Of a stretch of DNA of 64,000 nt, positions 42,027-52,267 are shown in pieces (the stretch's first letter is position 1; the number at the start of each line of letters is the position of its first letter). The position numbers and the translations under genes were made by a program. The notes under the pieces were generated by a model. The model was not told the DNA's origin. It made no database searches and was given only the letters and a program-made list of their open reading frames with translations. The stretch is from Coxiellaceae bacterium (GTDB taxonomy: Bacteria > Pseudomonadota > Gammaproteobacteria > Coxiellales > Coxiellaceae): assembly GCA_029212925.1 (NCBI GenBank), contig JARGOB010000011.1, positions 1 through 64,000 on the forward strand. Direction: 5' to 3'.

Positions 42027-43031
42027 CTACCTAGTGACATAAGCCGGCGCTAATGGCAAATGCCTCGCCGCCATTAATCCACGTAAAATATCCGGACGAT
42101 CTGTGATAATGCCATCTACCCCCCAATCCATCAAGCGTTGCATCATTTTCTCATCCGGTGGCGCCGGTATATGCGGCCAATGCCACACCACAACGCGCAA
42201 CCCCAAATGATGCGCTTCATCGACTTGCTTTTTAGTCAACATGGTATCTTGTGGGTCCCAACAGTTGCCGCCAAGCGCTTTTACCATTCTCGGAATAGAG
42301 CCGCCGTATTCTTTCAAAGTATGGCCCGCTTCCCATAGACCAGCTTTCTTAGGGTCTTTTGAGTACAAATAGTGTTCTGCATCATCTTTTTGAGTCAGGT
42401 ATGCAGTTTTTATTTTTGGATTAACTTTTTGCAATGCCAACAACACACGGTAATCAAATGCTTGTACTTCGGTGCGATCCACAATGCCCTTACTCGCCAT
42501 CACAGCGGCTAATGCTTTGGCAATCTTAGCAGGAGCAAACGTGGCATTGGGTTGAGTGGGATCAGTTTTTACTTCAATTTGATAATGAATGCTACCGTGC
42601 GTGATGTGATCAGCGTAATCGATGACATGAGCCAATGAGGGAATACGCGTATGAGGCACTGGACGCATAATCGGAAATAAATAAGCATAATGCGATTTAG
42701 GATTAATCGCACCAACATCGTATTTTTCCAATTGTGCAAAGGTGAGATTTTTAATATACATCTCATCATTAGTAAGCCACTTGCCATTCGGTGTTTTGGT
42801 AATATCAGGATTAAGTGAGTAATTATGAGTCACCACAATCACTCCATCTTTCGTCATCCCCACATCCATATCGATATAGTCCACCCCTATCGCCAATGCA
42901 TCGCGATACCCCGGAATCGTATTTTCTGGCGACAAACCGCGCGCACCACGGTGGCCGTACGATTGCATGGCTAACACACATTGAGGAAGTACAAAAAGAA
43001 TACCGAACAGGAAAGTGTAAAAATAACTCAT
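42027..43031 (-). CDS. glpQ: Exported glycerophosphodiester phosphodiesterase
   Basis: A protein of about 334 residues with a signal peptide (cleavage near V-L-A-M, residue 21). The GDPD TIM-barrel shows H-R-G-A-R-G-L-S-P-E-N-T at the mature start, Y-I-D-M-D-V-G-M-T-K-D-G and V-V-T-H-N, with W-D/V-D-G-I-I-T-D-R-P near the end. It frees sn-glycerol-3-phosphate from deacylated phospholipids in the periplasm. I use the ATG at 43031, with AAGGA ahead; a GTG lies one codon upstream. No glpT is adjacent. Confidence 0.87.
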   Translation of the reverse strand: MSYFYTFLFGILFVLPQCVLAMQSYGHRGARGLSPENTIPGYRDALAIGVDYIDMDVGMTKDGVIVVTHNYSLNPDITKTPNGKWLTNDEMYIKNLTFAQLEKYDVGAINPKSHYAYLFPIMRPVPHTRIPSLAHVIDYADHITHGSIHYQIEVKTDPTQPNATFAPAKIAKALAAVMASKGIVDRTEVQAFDYRVLLALQKVNPKIKTAYLTQKDDAEHYLYSKDPKKAGLWEAGHTLKEYGGSIPRMVKALGGNCWDPQDTMLTKKQVDEAHHLGLRVVVWHWPHIPAPPDEKMMQRLMDWGVDGIITDRPDILRGLMAARHLPLAPAYVTR

Positions 43032-43248
43032 CACATATCCTTATGCTGATGGATCCAGTGACAGCATAGACTGGGATTGATCATTTGGCAAAGCATAAAA
43101 ATTGTTTGTGGCTCAAGACAACGAATACATAATACCCTTTATAATATAATTATTTATTATTAATATTGGTAAATTATACACATATTTAATGATTATTTAA
43201 TAGTCTCCTTGTACACTTACATCACAACACAAACAAGAGTACAGAAAT

Positions 43249-44412
43249 ATGAGAGGTGTTAGGAACACAGGTGCCGGCGCAAGCGGTCACAGAACCGAAC
43301 TAAAGCATGATCAAGTCAGTCAATGCGCCATACCAAACCTAATACATTTGATATGGCTAGGGGGCGTACCGAATGAGCATATACAAGCTAACATTAAACG
43401 ATGGAAAGAAACCAACCCTGGCTATGCAGTAAAACTCTGGGGTGAACCCGGCTTACTTAACTCCGAACAAGAAGAATCGATACAGCTTTTCTGTGAAATT
43501 AATAAATTGCAATACTGTGATATTAATGACCTGAGAAACGACGAGAATAAACCTGCATTTAGCTGGGTAGATGCATTAAATCACGTCCTCGAAGGAAGTG
43601 TTAGTAACTATGCTGCAGCTAGCGATATATTAAGAGCTATCGTTTTACACTATTATGGTGGACTTTATACCGATACAGATACAGTATACTCAAAGCCTTT
43701 ACCATTAAATATGGTCCTACAATACGGCTTCGCCTTTCCTATTATTGATGAGGGTGATAGCTGCCGTTATACGCCATCACTTATCGCAACTATAAAAGCA
43801 AGTCCGCTCAGTCAAGCTATGCTTGATACCGCTAACACATTCAGCAGTAAATCATGCTTGAGTGAATGGACTTCATCTATTACGTCAAAAGATCCATTCG
43901 TGCGCTTCCTTGCTACTCAAGTTTCAACTGGCTCATTGGTCATTGATGCCCTAACATTGATTAAATATCATGGTGAACACATACTTACCAAAACCGGCAA
44001 ACCTGTCCATCACGATATTATTTCGAACTGTAATATTTTTAATATGCCAGCATTTCGTGGCATAAAATTCTTCAATGAAAAAACATGGTTACTTGCAACA
44101 GGTAGCCCAGAACTCGACGCAGAAGGAAAAGATTTTGTAGCTATACTTAGAACAGATGAGGATATATTACCCCCTAAATCCTTCGAGGAAAAGTTTAACA
44201 CAATGCTTGAAAGCCACTTCACCACTCTGTCAGAACTTATCAAGTGGCATGACTCTGATCAGCGATTAAGCATACCGTCAACAGCCGAAAAACCACCTGT
44301 AGATCTTAATATCTATCGCTTTTTAGGTGGGATTATTAAAACAACAAGTACTGAAGATAGCAACGAACATACGAAAGATCAACAAAGTCGATTAGCCATT
44401 ATCCAGCAGTAA
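43249..44412 (+). CDS. DxD glycosyltransferase, TcdA/B- or GT32-like, candidate effector
   Basis: The 387-residue soluble protein has the Gly_transf_sug layout: I-P-N-L-I-H-L-I-W-L-G-G (about 28-39), W-K-E-T-N-P-G-Y-A-V-K-L-W (about 52-64), then A-S-D-I-L-R129 and the nucleotide-sugar motif G-G-L-Y-T-D142-T-D144-T. This arrangement is shared with clostridial large toxins and several Legionella effectors that modify host GTPases, and with GT32 mannosyltransferases. There is no signal peptide. It lies alone between glpQ and lpdA. A host-directed role is inference. Confidence 0.75.
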   Translation: MRGVRNTGAGASGHRTELKHDQVSQCAIPNLIHLIWLGGVPNEHIQANIKRWKETNPGYAVKLWGEPGLLNSEQEESIQLFCEINKLQYCDINDLRNDENKPAFSWVDALNHVLEGSVSNYAAASDILRAIVLHYYGGLYTDTDTVYSKPLPLNMVLQYGFAFPIIDEGDSCRYTPSLIATIKASPLSQAMLDTANTFSSKSCLSEWTSSITSKDPFVRFLATQVSTGSLVIDALTLIKYHGEHILTKTGKPVHHDIISNCNIFNMPAFRGIKFFNEKTWLLATGSPELDAEGKDFVAILRTDEDILPPKSFEEKFNTMLESHFTTLSELIKWHDSDQRLSIPSTAEKPPVDLNIYRFLGGIIKTTSTEDSNEHTKDQQSRLAIIQQ

Positions 44413-44419
44413 TTTATCT

Positions 44420-44449
44420 GGATCCCGGCTCGGGGGCCGGGATGACAGG
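44420..44449. repeat. REP-like palindrome, copy 3
   Basis: GGATCCCGGCTC, GGGG, then GCCGGGATGACAGG sits seven bases after the glycosyltransferase stop and 54 bp before the lpdA stop, so it lies between convergent genes like typical REP elements. It matches copies at 13459 and 14183. Confidence 0.82.
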
Positions 44450-44503
44450 CAGAGAGCTATGCGCCTGGATAATTACTGCTGAGCTACCATGATGACAGAA
44501 AAA

Positions 44504-45928
44504 TTATTTTTTCTTTTTCTTCTTTGGAGCTATTAAATCGGTTATGGTACCTTCATACATCTCTGCCGCCAACATCACTGATTCAGACAACGTCGGATGC
44601 GGATGAATGGTTAATGCAATGTCTTCCACATCGCAACCCATTTCGATAGCTAAGGCTAACTCGCCAATCAACTCACCAGCATTAATACCAACGATACCCG
44701 CACCAATAATACGGCGATTATCATCAAAGATTAACTTGGTAAAGCCTTCAGTACGATTAACACCAATCGCGCGACCACTGGCCACCCATGGGAATACGCC
44801 TTTATCATAAGAAATATCTTCTTGCTTGCACTGTAGCTCAGTTTTACCTACCCATGCCAATTCAGGATCAGTATACGCCACTGCAGGAATGACTTTAGCA
44901 TCCATATAATGATTTAAACCGCTAATCACTTCTGCTGCTAAGCGGCCTTCATGTGAGGCTTTATGCGCCAACATCGGATTACCAACGATATCACCGATCG
45001 CATAGATGTTCGAAATATTAGTACGCATTTGATTATCAACACCGATAAAGCCACGCTCATCCACATTAACACCCGCTTTTTCAGCATCAATTAATTTACC
45101 GTTCGGACGACGACCTACCGCCACTAACAAGTGATCAAAACGTTTTGGATTAGTTTCTGGAACGTTATCCCCTTCAAACGTTACCCATAAACCATCTTCT
45201 TTGGCTTCAACTTTAGTCGCACTGGTTTTCAGCATGATAGACTCACACAGGTTGCCCATACGTTTCGCTAATGGCGCCACTAAATCTTTATCCGCACCAG
45301 AGGCTAGTTGATCCATCATCTCAACGATACTGACTTTGGCGCCAAGGTTGGCATACACCGTCGCCATTTCTAAACCAATAATACCGCCACCCAATACTAA
45401 TAATTCACTATTAACGTCTTCGAGTTGCAATGCGCCAGTAGAATCAATCACACGCGGATCTTCAGGAATAAACGGTAACTTCACTGGCAATGAACCAGCC
45501 GCAATGACTAAATCATCAAACTCTACTTCAACGGTTTTACCATCCAGTTCAACAGTCAAATGATGATCATCTTTTAGCTTGCCGTAACCTTGTACGATTT
45601 CCACTTTACGCTGCTTAGCCATCATGGCCAAACCACCCGTTAATTGCTTAACCACTTTATCTTTATAACCGCGTAACTTATCGATATCGATTTTTGGTTT
45701 GCCAAAACTGATACCCATGACATCAGCTTCACGCACATCCTCTAACACTTTTGCTGCATGCAATAACGCTTTTGACGGAATACAACCGACATTCAAACAC
45801 ACGCCACCAATCACATCGTAGCGTTCAACTAAGATGACTTTTTTTCCTAAGTCGGCCGCACGGAAAGCAGCAGCGTAGCCACCAGGTCCACTACCTAAAA
45901 CGACAACTTCAGCCTTTTTATCTGTCAC
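44504..45928 (-). CDS. lpdA: Dihydrolipoamide dehydrogenase (E3)
   Basis: This 474-residue FAD enzyme reoxidises dihydrolipoamide. It has the N-terminal FAD motif G-S-G-P-G-G-Y-A-A-A, the redox disulfide C-L-N-V-G-C (about 46-51), the NAD motif G-G-G-I-I-G-L-E-M, and the H-P-H-P-T-L-S-E active-site His/Glu near the C-terminus. It ends in a run of six lysines, which is unusual. The start is GTG with AAGGGG upstream. It is the last gene of aceE-aceF-lpdA, 10 bp after aceF, and probably also serves AhpD. Confidence 0.95.
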   Translation of the reverse strand: MTDKKAEVVVLGSGPGGYAAAFRAADLGKKVILVERYDVIGGVCLNVGCIPSKALLHAAKVLEDVREADVMGISFGKPKIDIDKLRGYKDKVVKQLTGGLAMMAKQRKVEIVQGYGKLKDDHHLTVELDGKTVEVEFDDLVIAAGSLPVKLPFIPEDPRVIDSTGALQLEDVNSELLVLGGGIIGLEMATVYANLGAKVSIVEMMDQLASGADKDLVAPLAKRMGNLCESIMLKTSATKVEAKEDGLWVTFEGDNVPETNPKRFDHLLVAVGRRPNGKLIDAEKAGVNVDERGFIGVDNQMRTNISNIYAIGDIVGNPMLAHKASHEGRLAAEVISGLNHYMDAKVIPAVAYTDPELAWVGKTELQCKQEDISYDKGVFPWVASGRAIGVNRTEGFTKLIFDDNRRIIGAGIVGINAGELIGELALAIEMGCDVEDIALTIHPHPTLSESVMLAAEMYEGTITDLIAPKKKKKK

Positions 45929-45938
45929 AATAAACCCC

Positions 45939-47513
45939 TTACAATAGTAATGTTTGAATATCAGCCAAGCGACTGGCTAAGAATACAGTGAAACGTGCAG
46001 CAGCAGCTCCGTCTATAACACGGTGGTCATAAGACAAGCTCAGCGGCAACATTAAACGTGGAACGAACTCACCGGTTTTCTTATCGAATACCGGTAGCAT
46101 TGCTGATCTTGATACACCTAATATGGATACTTCCGGTGCATTGATGATTGGCGTAAATGCGGTACCACCAATACCTCCCAAGCTGGAAATAGTAAAGCAA
46201 CCGCCCTGCATATCACCCAAACCTAATTTGCCATCACGTGCTTTAACACTGATGTCACCCAGCTCTCTCGCTAATTCAATAATTGATTTCTTTTCAACAT
46301 CACGAATCACTGGCACCACTAAACCATTCGGTGTATCAACGGCGATGCCAATATGGAAATATTTTTTCAGAATTAAATTTTCACCGTTATTATCCAGTGA
46401 TGCATTGAAATGAGGAAACTCACGTAATGCCGCAACCACTGCTTTCATAATAAATACAATCGGTGTTAGCTTAACGCCTTGCGCCGCAGCGGCGCCTTTT
46501 TGTTCTTGACGAAACGCTTCCATATCAGTGATATCAGCTTGATCAAATTGAGTAACATGAGGAATGCCCACCCAGTTACGTGCCATATTCGCAGCTGTCG
46601 CTTTTTTAATTTTGCCTAATGCTAAAGTCTCAGTTTCACCAAACTTATTAAAGTCGACTTTAGGTAATGGCGCTAATTTGAATGGGAAGTCACCACCGCC
46701 GGATCCACCTTGGCCCATAGAGCGTTTCAAGTCGTCTTTAGTGATACGACCTTTATTGCCAGTGCCTTTAATCTTAGATAAATCGACACCAAGCTCGTGG
46801 GCTAAGCGACGCACAGCTGGACCGGCATAAACTTCACCTGAACTGCTAACTGAACTAGTTTGCTTTTCTGGCGTAGGCGCCTGCACTTTAGCTGTATCTG
46901 GCTCCTTAGTTGTATCCGGCTCCTTGGTTGCAGGCGCGCCCCACGCAGTGGCCGTAGCGATAACATCGCCTTCAGAAACTTTATCACCGACTTTAATATT
47001 AATGGATTTAATTTCACCGGCGATTGGTGAGGGCACATCCATGGTGGCTTTATCACCTTCAAGCGTTAATAAAGGTTGTTCAACTTCAACTTTATCACCT
47101 ACGGCAACACTGATTTCGATAACATCAACATGATCCGCACCACCTAAATCGGGAACCTTTATTTCTTGTTCTGTTGCTTGTGCAGCAGGTTGCTCAGCTT
47201 CTTTTTCAACTGTTTTCTCAGCTGGCTCAGATACTGTATCTGCAGGTGCTTCATCTGCTGGCGCATCAGTTGCACCTTCAGCTTCCAGTGTCACTAACGG
47301 ATCGCCTTCAGACACTTTATCACCCACTTTTAAATCAACACTAACGACCTTACCTGCTTTAGGTGATGGCACATCCATCGTTGCTTTGTCGCCCTCTAAA
47401 GTCGCGATTGGTGTTTCAACTTCAATCACATCACCGGGTTTAACCAATACTTCAATCACATCGACGTCTGCAGCGCCGCCCAGGTCAGGTAATTTTATTT
47501 TTTCTTCTGCCAC
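45939..47513 (-). CDS. aceF: Pyruvate dehydrogenase E2, dihydrolipoamide acetyltransferase
   Basis: A 524-residue E2 core protein. Two lipoyl domains (lysines in G-D-K-A-T-M-D near residues 42 and 156) are joined by Ala/Pro/Glu-rich linkers. A peripheral subunit-binding domain (A-G-P-A-V-R-R-L-A-H-E-L-G, about 230-242) and the acetyltransferase domain ending S-Y-D-H-R-V-I-D-G-A follow. E. coli AceF has three lipoyl domains; two is common elsewhere. The start is GTG with AAAGGGGAG ahead, 14 bp after aceE. Confidence 0.95.
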   Translation of the reverse strand: MAEEKIKLPDLGGAADVDVIEVLVKPGDVIEVETPIATLEGDKATMDVPSPKAGKVVSVDLKVGDKVSEGDPLVTLEAEGATDAPADEAPADTVSEPAEKTVEKEAEQPAAQATEQEIKVPDLGGADHVDVIEISVAVGDKVEVEQPLLTLEGDKATMDVPSPIAGEIKSINIKVGDKVSEGDVIATATAWGAPATKEPDTTKEPDTAKVQAPTPEKQTSSVSSSGEVYAGPAVRRLAHELGVDLSKIKGTGNKGRITKDDLKRSMGQGGSGGGDFPFKLAPLPKVDFNKFGETETLALGKIKKATAANMARNWVGIPHVTQFDQADITDMEAFRQEQKGAAAAQGVKLTPIVFIMKAVVAALREFPHFNASLDNNGENLILKKYFHIGIAVDTPNGLVVPVIRDVEKKSIIELARELGDISVKARDGKLGLGDMQGGCFTISSLGGIGGTAFTPIINAPEVSILGVSRSAMLPVFDKKTGEFVPRLMLPLSLSYDHRVIDGAAAARFTVFLASRLADIQTLLL

Positions 47514-47527
47514 GAAGACTCTCCCCT

Positions 47528-50194
47528 TTAATGTGAAACCGGCTCAGGATGATCTGGGTTAATACCCAAATCTTTACGAGCCTTCAGTAATTCATCTAAT
47601 GTTAATTGGCCATCATCATGCAAACCTTTTAATGCGGTATACACTACCATTTTGGCATCGACTTCAAAGTAATCACGCAATGCAACACGCGTATCACTGC
47701 GGCCAAAACCATCGGTACCTAACGCATAATATGGTCGATCTAAGCTTTCACGAATTTGATCAGCAAACAAACGAATATAATCAGTCACTGCAATCACCGG
47801 ACCTTTAGCATCTTTCATGCAAGCTTCAACATGTGATTGCCCGTGATCCGTGTCAGGTTGCAATAAACGCAATCGACTAATGCTACGCCAGTCGCGATAC
47901 AACTCGGTAAAGCTAGTCACACTCCAGATATCAGACGTGACACCGTATTTATCTTTTAATATATCAGCCGCCGCAATCGCTTCACGTAGAATTGTTCCTG
48001 AACCCATCAACTGCACATGTTTATCCGCTGGCTTATCCGTCTGCTGCAAACAATACATACCTTTAATAATGCCTTCTTCAGCACCCTTAGGCATCGCGGG
48101 ATGTTGATAGTTCTCGTTCATCAATGTTAGGTAGTAATAAACGTCTTCTTGGTTTTGGTACATACGCACCATACCGTCATGCAGAATCACCGCTAGCTCA
48201 TAAGAAAAAGTCGGATCATAACAAACACAATTCGGCACCATATCAAACATCAAAATATTATGACCATCTTGGTGCTGTAAACCTTCACCTGCCAAGGTGG
48301 TTTTACCAGCCGTACCACCCATAATAAATCCGCGTGCACGCATATCACCAGCAGCCCAACAAAAGTCACCGACGCGCTGGAAGCCAAACATCGAGTAATA
48401 CACATAAAATGGAATCATCGGCACATCAGAATGGCTGTAACTGGTAGCCGCCGCAATCCAACTGGCCATAGCGCCCGCTTCGTTAATGCCTTGTTGCAGT
48501 AACTGACCTTTTTGATCTTCACGGTAATACATGAGTTCGTTTTTATCTTCTGGCGTATATTGTTGACCGCGCGGCGCATAAATACCGATCTGACGGAACA
48601 AGCCTTCCATACCAAAAGTTCGCGATTCATCAGCCAGAATAGGCACGACATGATCTTTAATGTTTTTATCTTTTAACATCGCACTTAAGCAGCGCACAAA
48701 AGCCATCGCTGTTGATATTTCACGTTCACCGGTGCCATCTAACATCGCTTGAAATGCAGTAACTTCAGGAATAACTAATGCTGTCGTTTCACGTTGACGA
48801 CGACGCGGTAAATAGCCACCTAGGTTTTCTCGCTGCGCATGCAAATATTTCATTTCTGGGCTGTCTTCAGCCGGTTTATAAAATTCTAAATCTTCAACCT
48901 GCTTATCGGATAAGGGCAACTCAAAACGATCACGAAATAATTTGAGGTCATCAACTGACATCGACTTGGCTTGGTGGGTTTTATTCTGCGCTTCACCGGA
49001 TGAACCCATGCCCCAGCCCTTAACGGTTTTAGCTAAGATAACCGTTGGCTGGCCTTTATGCTCAACCGCCGCATGAAACGCGGAAAAAACTTTTTGCACA
49101 TCATGACCACCATCCAATAAACACTTCAGTTCATCATCAGACATGTCCGCCACTAACGCTTTGAGCTCAGGGGTATTAAAGAAGTTTTCACGCATATAAG
49201 CGCCATCTTTACCGCCGTAGTTTTGGTATTCACCATCAACCAAATCACCGATGCGCTTACGCAACACCCCTTGGCTATCTTGGTCGAATATTTTTTGCCA
49301 GGACTCGCCCCAAATCACTTTGATTACATTCCAACCAGCACCGCGATAGACCCTTTCGTATTCTTGAATGATTTGACCATCACCCCATACCGGGCCATCG
49401 AGACGTTGCAGGTTACAACTAATAACAAAAATAAGATTATCTAAGCCATCACGACCAGCAATATTCAAACCACCGAGTGATTCCACCTCACCCATTTCAC
49501 CATCACCGCAATACGCCCAAATATGACGATCATCAGCCTTAGCCAACCCACGGTTGTGCAAATACTTTAAAAATTGCGCTTGATAAATTGCCATCAACGG
49601 ACCTAAACCCATCGACACGGTAGCAAACTGCCAAAAGTCGGGCATTAACCACGGATGCGGATAAGAAGGTAACCCTTCAGGATGCCCAATCTCTTGACGA
49701 AACTGATCCAGCTGATGCTCAGACAAATGCCCTTCTAAAAATGCGCGCGCATACATACCAGGAGATGAATGACCTTGGTAATAAACCGAGTCACCACCAT
49801 GATTATCATTCGCACCATTAAAGAAATAAGTACTACCCACTTCATACAGCGTGGCCGCTGCAGCATAACTCGCAATATGACCACCAAGCTCTTTGGCTTT
49901 ATGGCCAGCACGCATCACCATACAAATCGCATTCCAACGCATCGCATTAGTCAGTTTTTCCATGAGCACACCATCATCCGGCAACTTAGCTTCTGCACTT
50001 GCCGCAATGGTATTCATATAAGGTGTATTTAAAGTTTGACCTGCCGCAAGCCCTGCTCGACTGGCGTGGTCTGATAAAGTTGATAACAATGACTGCGCAT
50101 ACTCTGTGCCTTCAAAAGCAATGACCGCATCGAGTGCTTTTAGCCACTCTTTTTTTTCATCATCGTTAAGCTGAACGTTGTCTGATTCCGACAT
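47528..50194 (-). CDS. aceE: Pyruvate dehydrogenase E1 (homodimeric)
   Basis: The 888-residue thiamine diphosphate enzyme decarboxylates pyruvate and acetylates the E2 lipoyl group. It has the full homodimeric length and conserved blocks: S-P-G-M-Y-A-R-A-F-L-E-G, the ThDP motif C-G-D-G-E-M-G-E-V-E-S (about 230) and D-G-H-N-I-L / A-G-K-T-T-L-A-G-E-G in the second half. It is the first gene of the operon. No pdhR regulator is next to it; ampE lies 132 bp upstream, a neighbourhood also seen in E. coli. Confidence 0.96.
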   Translation of the reverse strand: MSESDNVQLNDDEKKEWLKALDAVIAFEGTEYAQSLLSTLSDHASRAGLAAGQTLNTPYMNTIAASAEAKLPDDGVLMEKLTNAMRWNAICMVMRAGHKAKELGGHIASYAAAATLYEVGSTYFFNGANDNHGGDSVYYQGHSSPGMYARAFLEGHLSEHQLDQFRQEIGHPEGLPSYPHPWLMPDFWQFATVSMGLGPLMAIYQAQFLKYLHNRGLAKADDRHIWAYCGDGEMGEVESLGGLNIAGRDGLDNLIFVISCNLQRLDGPVWGDGQIIQEYERVYRGAGWNVIKVIWGESWQKIFDQDSQGVLRKRIGDLVDGEYQNYGGKDGAYMRENFFNTPELKALVADMSDDELKCLLDGGHDVQKVFSAFHAAVEHKGQPTVILAKTVKGWGMGSSGEAQNKTHQAKSMSVDDLKLFRDRFELPLSDKQVEDLEFYKPAEDSPEMKYLHAQRENLGGYLPRRRQRETTALVIPEVTAFQAMLDGTGEREISTAMAFVRCLSAMLKDKNIKDHVVPILADESRTFGMEGLFRQIGIYAPRGQQYTPEDKNELMYYREDQKGQLLQQGINEAGAMASWIAAATSYSHSDVPMIPFYVYYSMFGFQRVGDFCWAAGDMRARGFIMGGTAGKTTLAGEGLQHQDGHNILMFDMVPNCVCYDPTFSYELAVILHDGMVRMYQNQEDVYYYLTLMNENYQHPAMPKGAEEGIIKGMYCLQQTDKPADKHVQLMGSGTILREAIAAADILKDKYGVTSDIWSVTSFTELYRDWRSISRLRLLQPDTDHGQSHVEACMKDAKGPVIAVTDYIRLFADQIRESLDRPYYALGTDGFGRSDTRVALRDYFEVDAKMVVYTALKGLHDDGQLTLDELLKARKDLGINPDHPEPVSH

Positions 50195-50326
50195 ACTCGC
50201 CTCATTATTCTTTCGATCAATATCTTAGATGCGTCGCAGGATATCATAGCTTTCTCACTCAAACCAGCCCACACCATCTGTACATATAACATGCAGTATA
50301 GACCTGAACTGTATAATGTTTGAGCT

Positions 50327-51055
50327 TTAAAGCAGCATGCCGATGCTAATTATTGCCAAGACGACTACCCACACCCAGATGGCGCGGATGACTAACGCAA
50401 GTGCTTGATGACTATCGGCTTCAGGTACTGCCATCTCAGCGAAGTTTACAGCTAACTCATTACAGTCAGTAATGCCTGTCGTCCATTGCTGACACCAAAA
50501 TTTAAAAGTTTCGGCAAAGCGACCCACCAAAGCATATGTTAACCCCAGTAACCGAACTGGAATCCAATCCAACACACCTAGCACCATTGACACTGCTGAC
50601 AATTCATTACATTCCACTTTTTGTGCTTTCAAGTATTCACGCAAACAGTCACTAAAGAAATACAACGCTAAACCCACAGGGCCTAATAAACAAAACCAGA
50701 AAATTCGGGCAAAAATAAATTGGTAGCTATGTTCAAAAATTTGTTGCTTATCACGCTTTTCATCCGCATGGCGTCCAGGGATATGTAACGTATACCACAG
50801 CCAAATCACCCCTAAGATGAAAAACCCAAACCAACCAAACGCCAACTTCACTACCCAAAAGACCAATGCTACAACAATTAATGGAATCACCACATATTGC
50901 GCCACACCACTGTAACCTTGCCCAGCCTCAGGGGCTTGCGCATGCTTTTTCATCCAGCCAAACAGGTTGGACATCCAATTATCCGGCAATACATCGCTGG
51001 AAAAGTTAAACCAATGCTGCACAATCACACAAATCAACACGGCAATAAACGTCAT
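50327..51055 (-). CDS. ampE: AmpE-like membrane protein
   Basis: A 242-residue inner membrane protein of the AmpE/CobD-like family: Q-H-W-F-N near residue 15, four or so TM segments, and the conserved L-D-W-I-P-V-R-L-L-G-L-T-Y-A-L-V-G-R-F block (about 163-181). AmpE is linked to beta-lactam sensing and cell wall recycling in enterobacteria. Its partner ampD is absent here. It ends a same-strand run with the Kef-like and DUF2147 genes (21 and 3 bp gaps). Confidence 0.82.
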   Translation of the reverse strand: MTFIAVLICVIVQHWFNFSSDVLPDNWMSNLFGWMKKHAQAPEAGQGYSGVAQYVVIPLIVVALVFWVVKLAFGWFGFFILGVIWLWYTLHIPGRHADEKRDKQQIFEHSYQFIFARIFWFCLLGPVGLALYFFSDCLREYLKAQKVECNELSAVSMVLGVLDWIPVRLLGLTYALVGRFAETFKFWCQQWTTGITDCNELAVNFAEMAVPEADSHQALALVIRAIWVWVVVLAIISIGMLL

Positions 51056-51076
51056 GTCTACATTCCTTAATAGCTA

Positions 51077-52264
51077 TTAATCACGCCGCAGCTTGTCTGA
51101 AGTCGCAACCGGCGTGGGGTATTTCATTACCACATAATATGACGACACAATAAAACTAATAATCGTAGCCGCTTGAATCAAATAAGCCGCAGTTGCACCA
51201 ATCAAACTGGTATCCAACCCAACATAAGCAATAATCAATGAAAACTCACTGATTTGCCCTAAGCGCACACCCACTTCCCACGACACATGTTTCGGCTCGC
51301 CAACACGCTTTAATAAGAAATGAAACACAATGGGCTTTATCACTAAAAGCACCACCGCCAAAATAATTGCTGGAAATATAACCAACGGGAAATATTTCAA
51401 ATTAAAGCTCGCACCCACCGAAAAGAAGAACATCACGAGGAAAAAGTCACGGACTGGCTTTAAGCTCTCAGCTATATATATAGAGATAGGACTGGACGCA
51501 ATCGTCACACCCGCCACAAAAGCACCGATCTCAGCAGATAAACCAAATAATGCGGCCAACTGAGACAAACTCAAACACCAGGCAATCGCTAGCAAGAACA
51601 TATATTCACGAATACGATCAAAACGAGCAAATAACTTAAGCAAGACAAAACGTTCAATTAAAAACGCCACCAGCACCATGGCAGGAAAACCAAGCAGTAC
51701 CAATTTCACATCATTTAGCAAAACACCCTTGGCCAATGCGCCGTGCATCAACAACAACACCGCAATAGCCACCAAATCCTGTAACAACAGCACACTGATC
51801 ATTACCTCACCAGTATGTTGGTGGTGCAAAATGGTAGTGGGTAATAATTTAATGCCGATAATGGTACTCGAGAACATCATTGCCGCACCGATCACCATGC
51901 ATTCGACTGAACTGAAACCATATGCCCAAGAAATTAAATAACCGACCGCTAGGAAAACCAGCGAGCTAACCACACCAACCAATGAAACTTTCTTTAACAT
52001 CTGTATCAATTTTTGTGGTGGCAGGTGTAAGCCTAGTAGAAACAGCAGGAATATAATCCCGATATCACCAATACCCTTAACAAGACTAGGGTCTCCCACT
52101 AAGTTAACATGAAAATAACTCGATAAACCCCACGGCCCGAGTATCACACCTAATAACATATAGGCCACTAACATCGATTGACGTGTAATTAACGCCAAGG
52201 TCGACAATACAGCAGCTCCAGCAAAAATTAAGAAAATCGAAAAAATAAGTGTATCTTCAGTCAT
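51077..52264 (-). CDS. Kef-type cation:proton antiporter, membrane part only
   Basis: This 395-residue CPA2-family protein has about twelve TM segments, a G-D-I-G-I-I-F-L-L-F-L-L-G-L-H-L segment near residue 65 and the G-A-F-V-A-G-V block of monovalent cation antiporters. It stops before the RCK/TrkA-N domain that KefB/KefC carry, so it is a short form that may use a separate regulator or none. K+ or Na+ exchange for H+ is expected. Confidence 0.83.
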   Translation of the reverse strand: MTEDTLIFSIFLIFAGAAVLSTLALITRQSMLVAYMLLGVILGPWGLSSYFHVNLVGDPSLVKGIGDIGIIFLLFLLGLHLPPQKLIQMLKKVSLVGVVSSLVFLAVGYLISWAYGFSSVECMVIGAAMMFSSTIIGIKLLPTTILHHQHTGEVMISVLLLQDLVAIAVLLLMHGALAKGVLLNDVKLVLLGFPAMVLVAFLIERFVLLKLFARFDRIREYMFLLAIAWCLSLSQLAALFGLSAEIGAFVAGVTIASSPISIYIAESLKPVRDFFLVMFFFSVGASFNLKYFPLVIFPAIILAVVLLVIKPIVFHFLLKRVGEPKHVSWEVGVRLGQISEFSLIIAYVGLDTSLIGATAAYLIQAATIISFIVSSYYVVMKYPTPVATSDKLRRD

Positions 52265-52267
52265 AAA

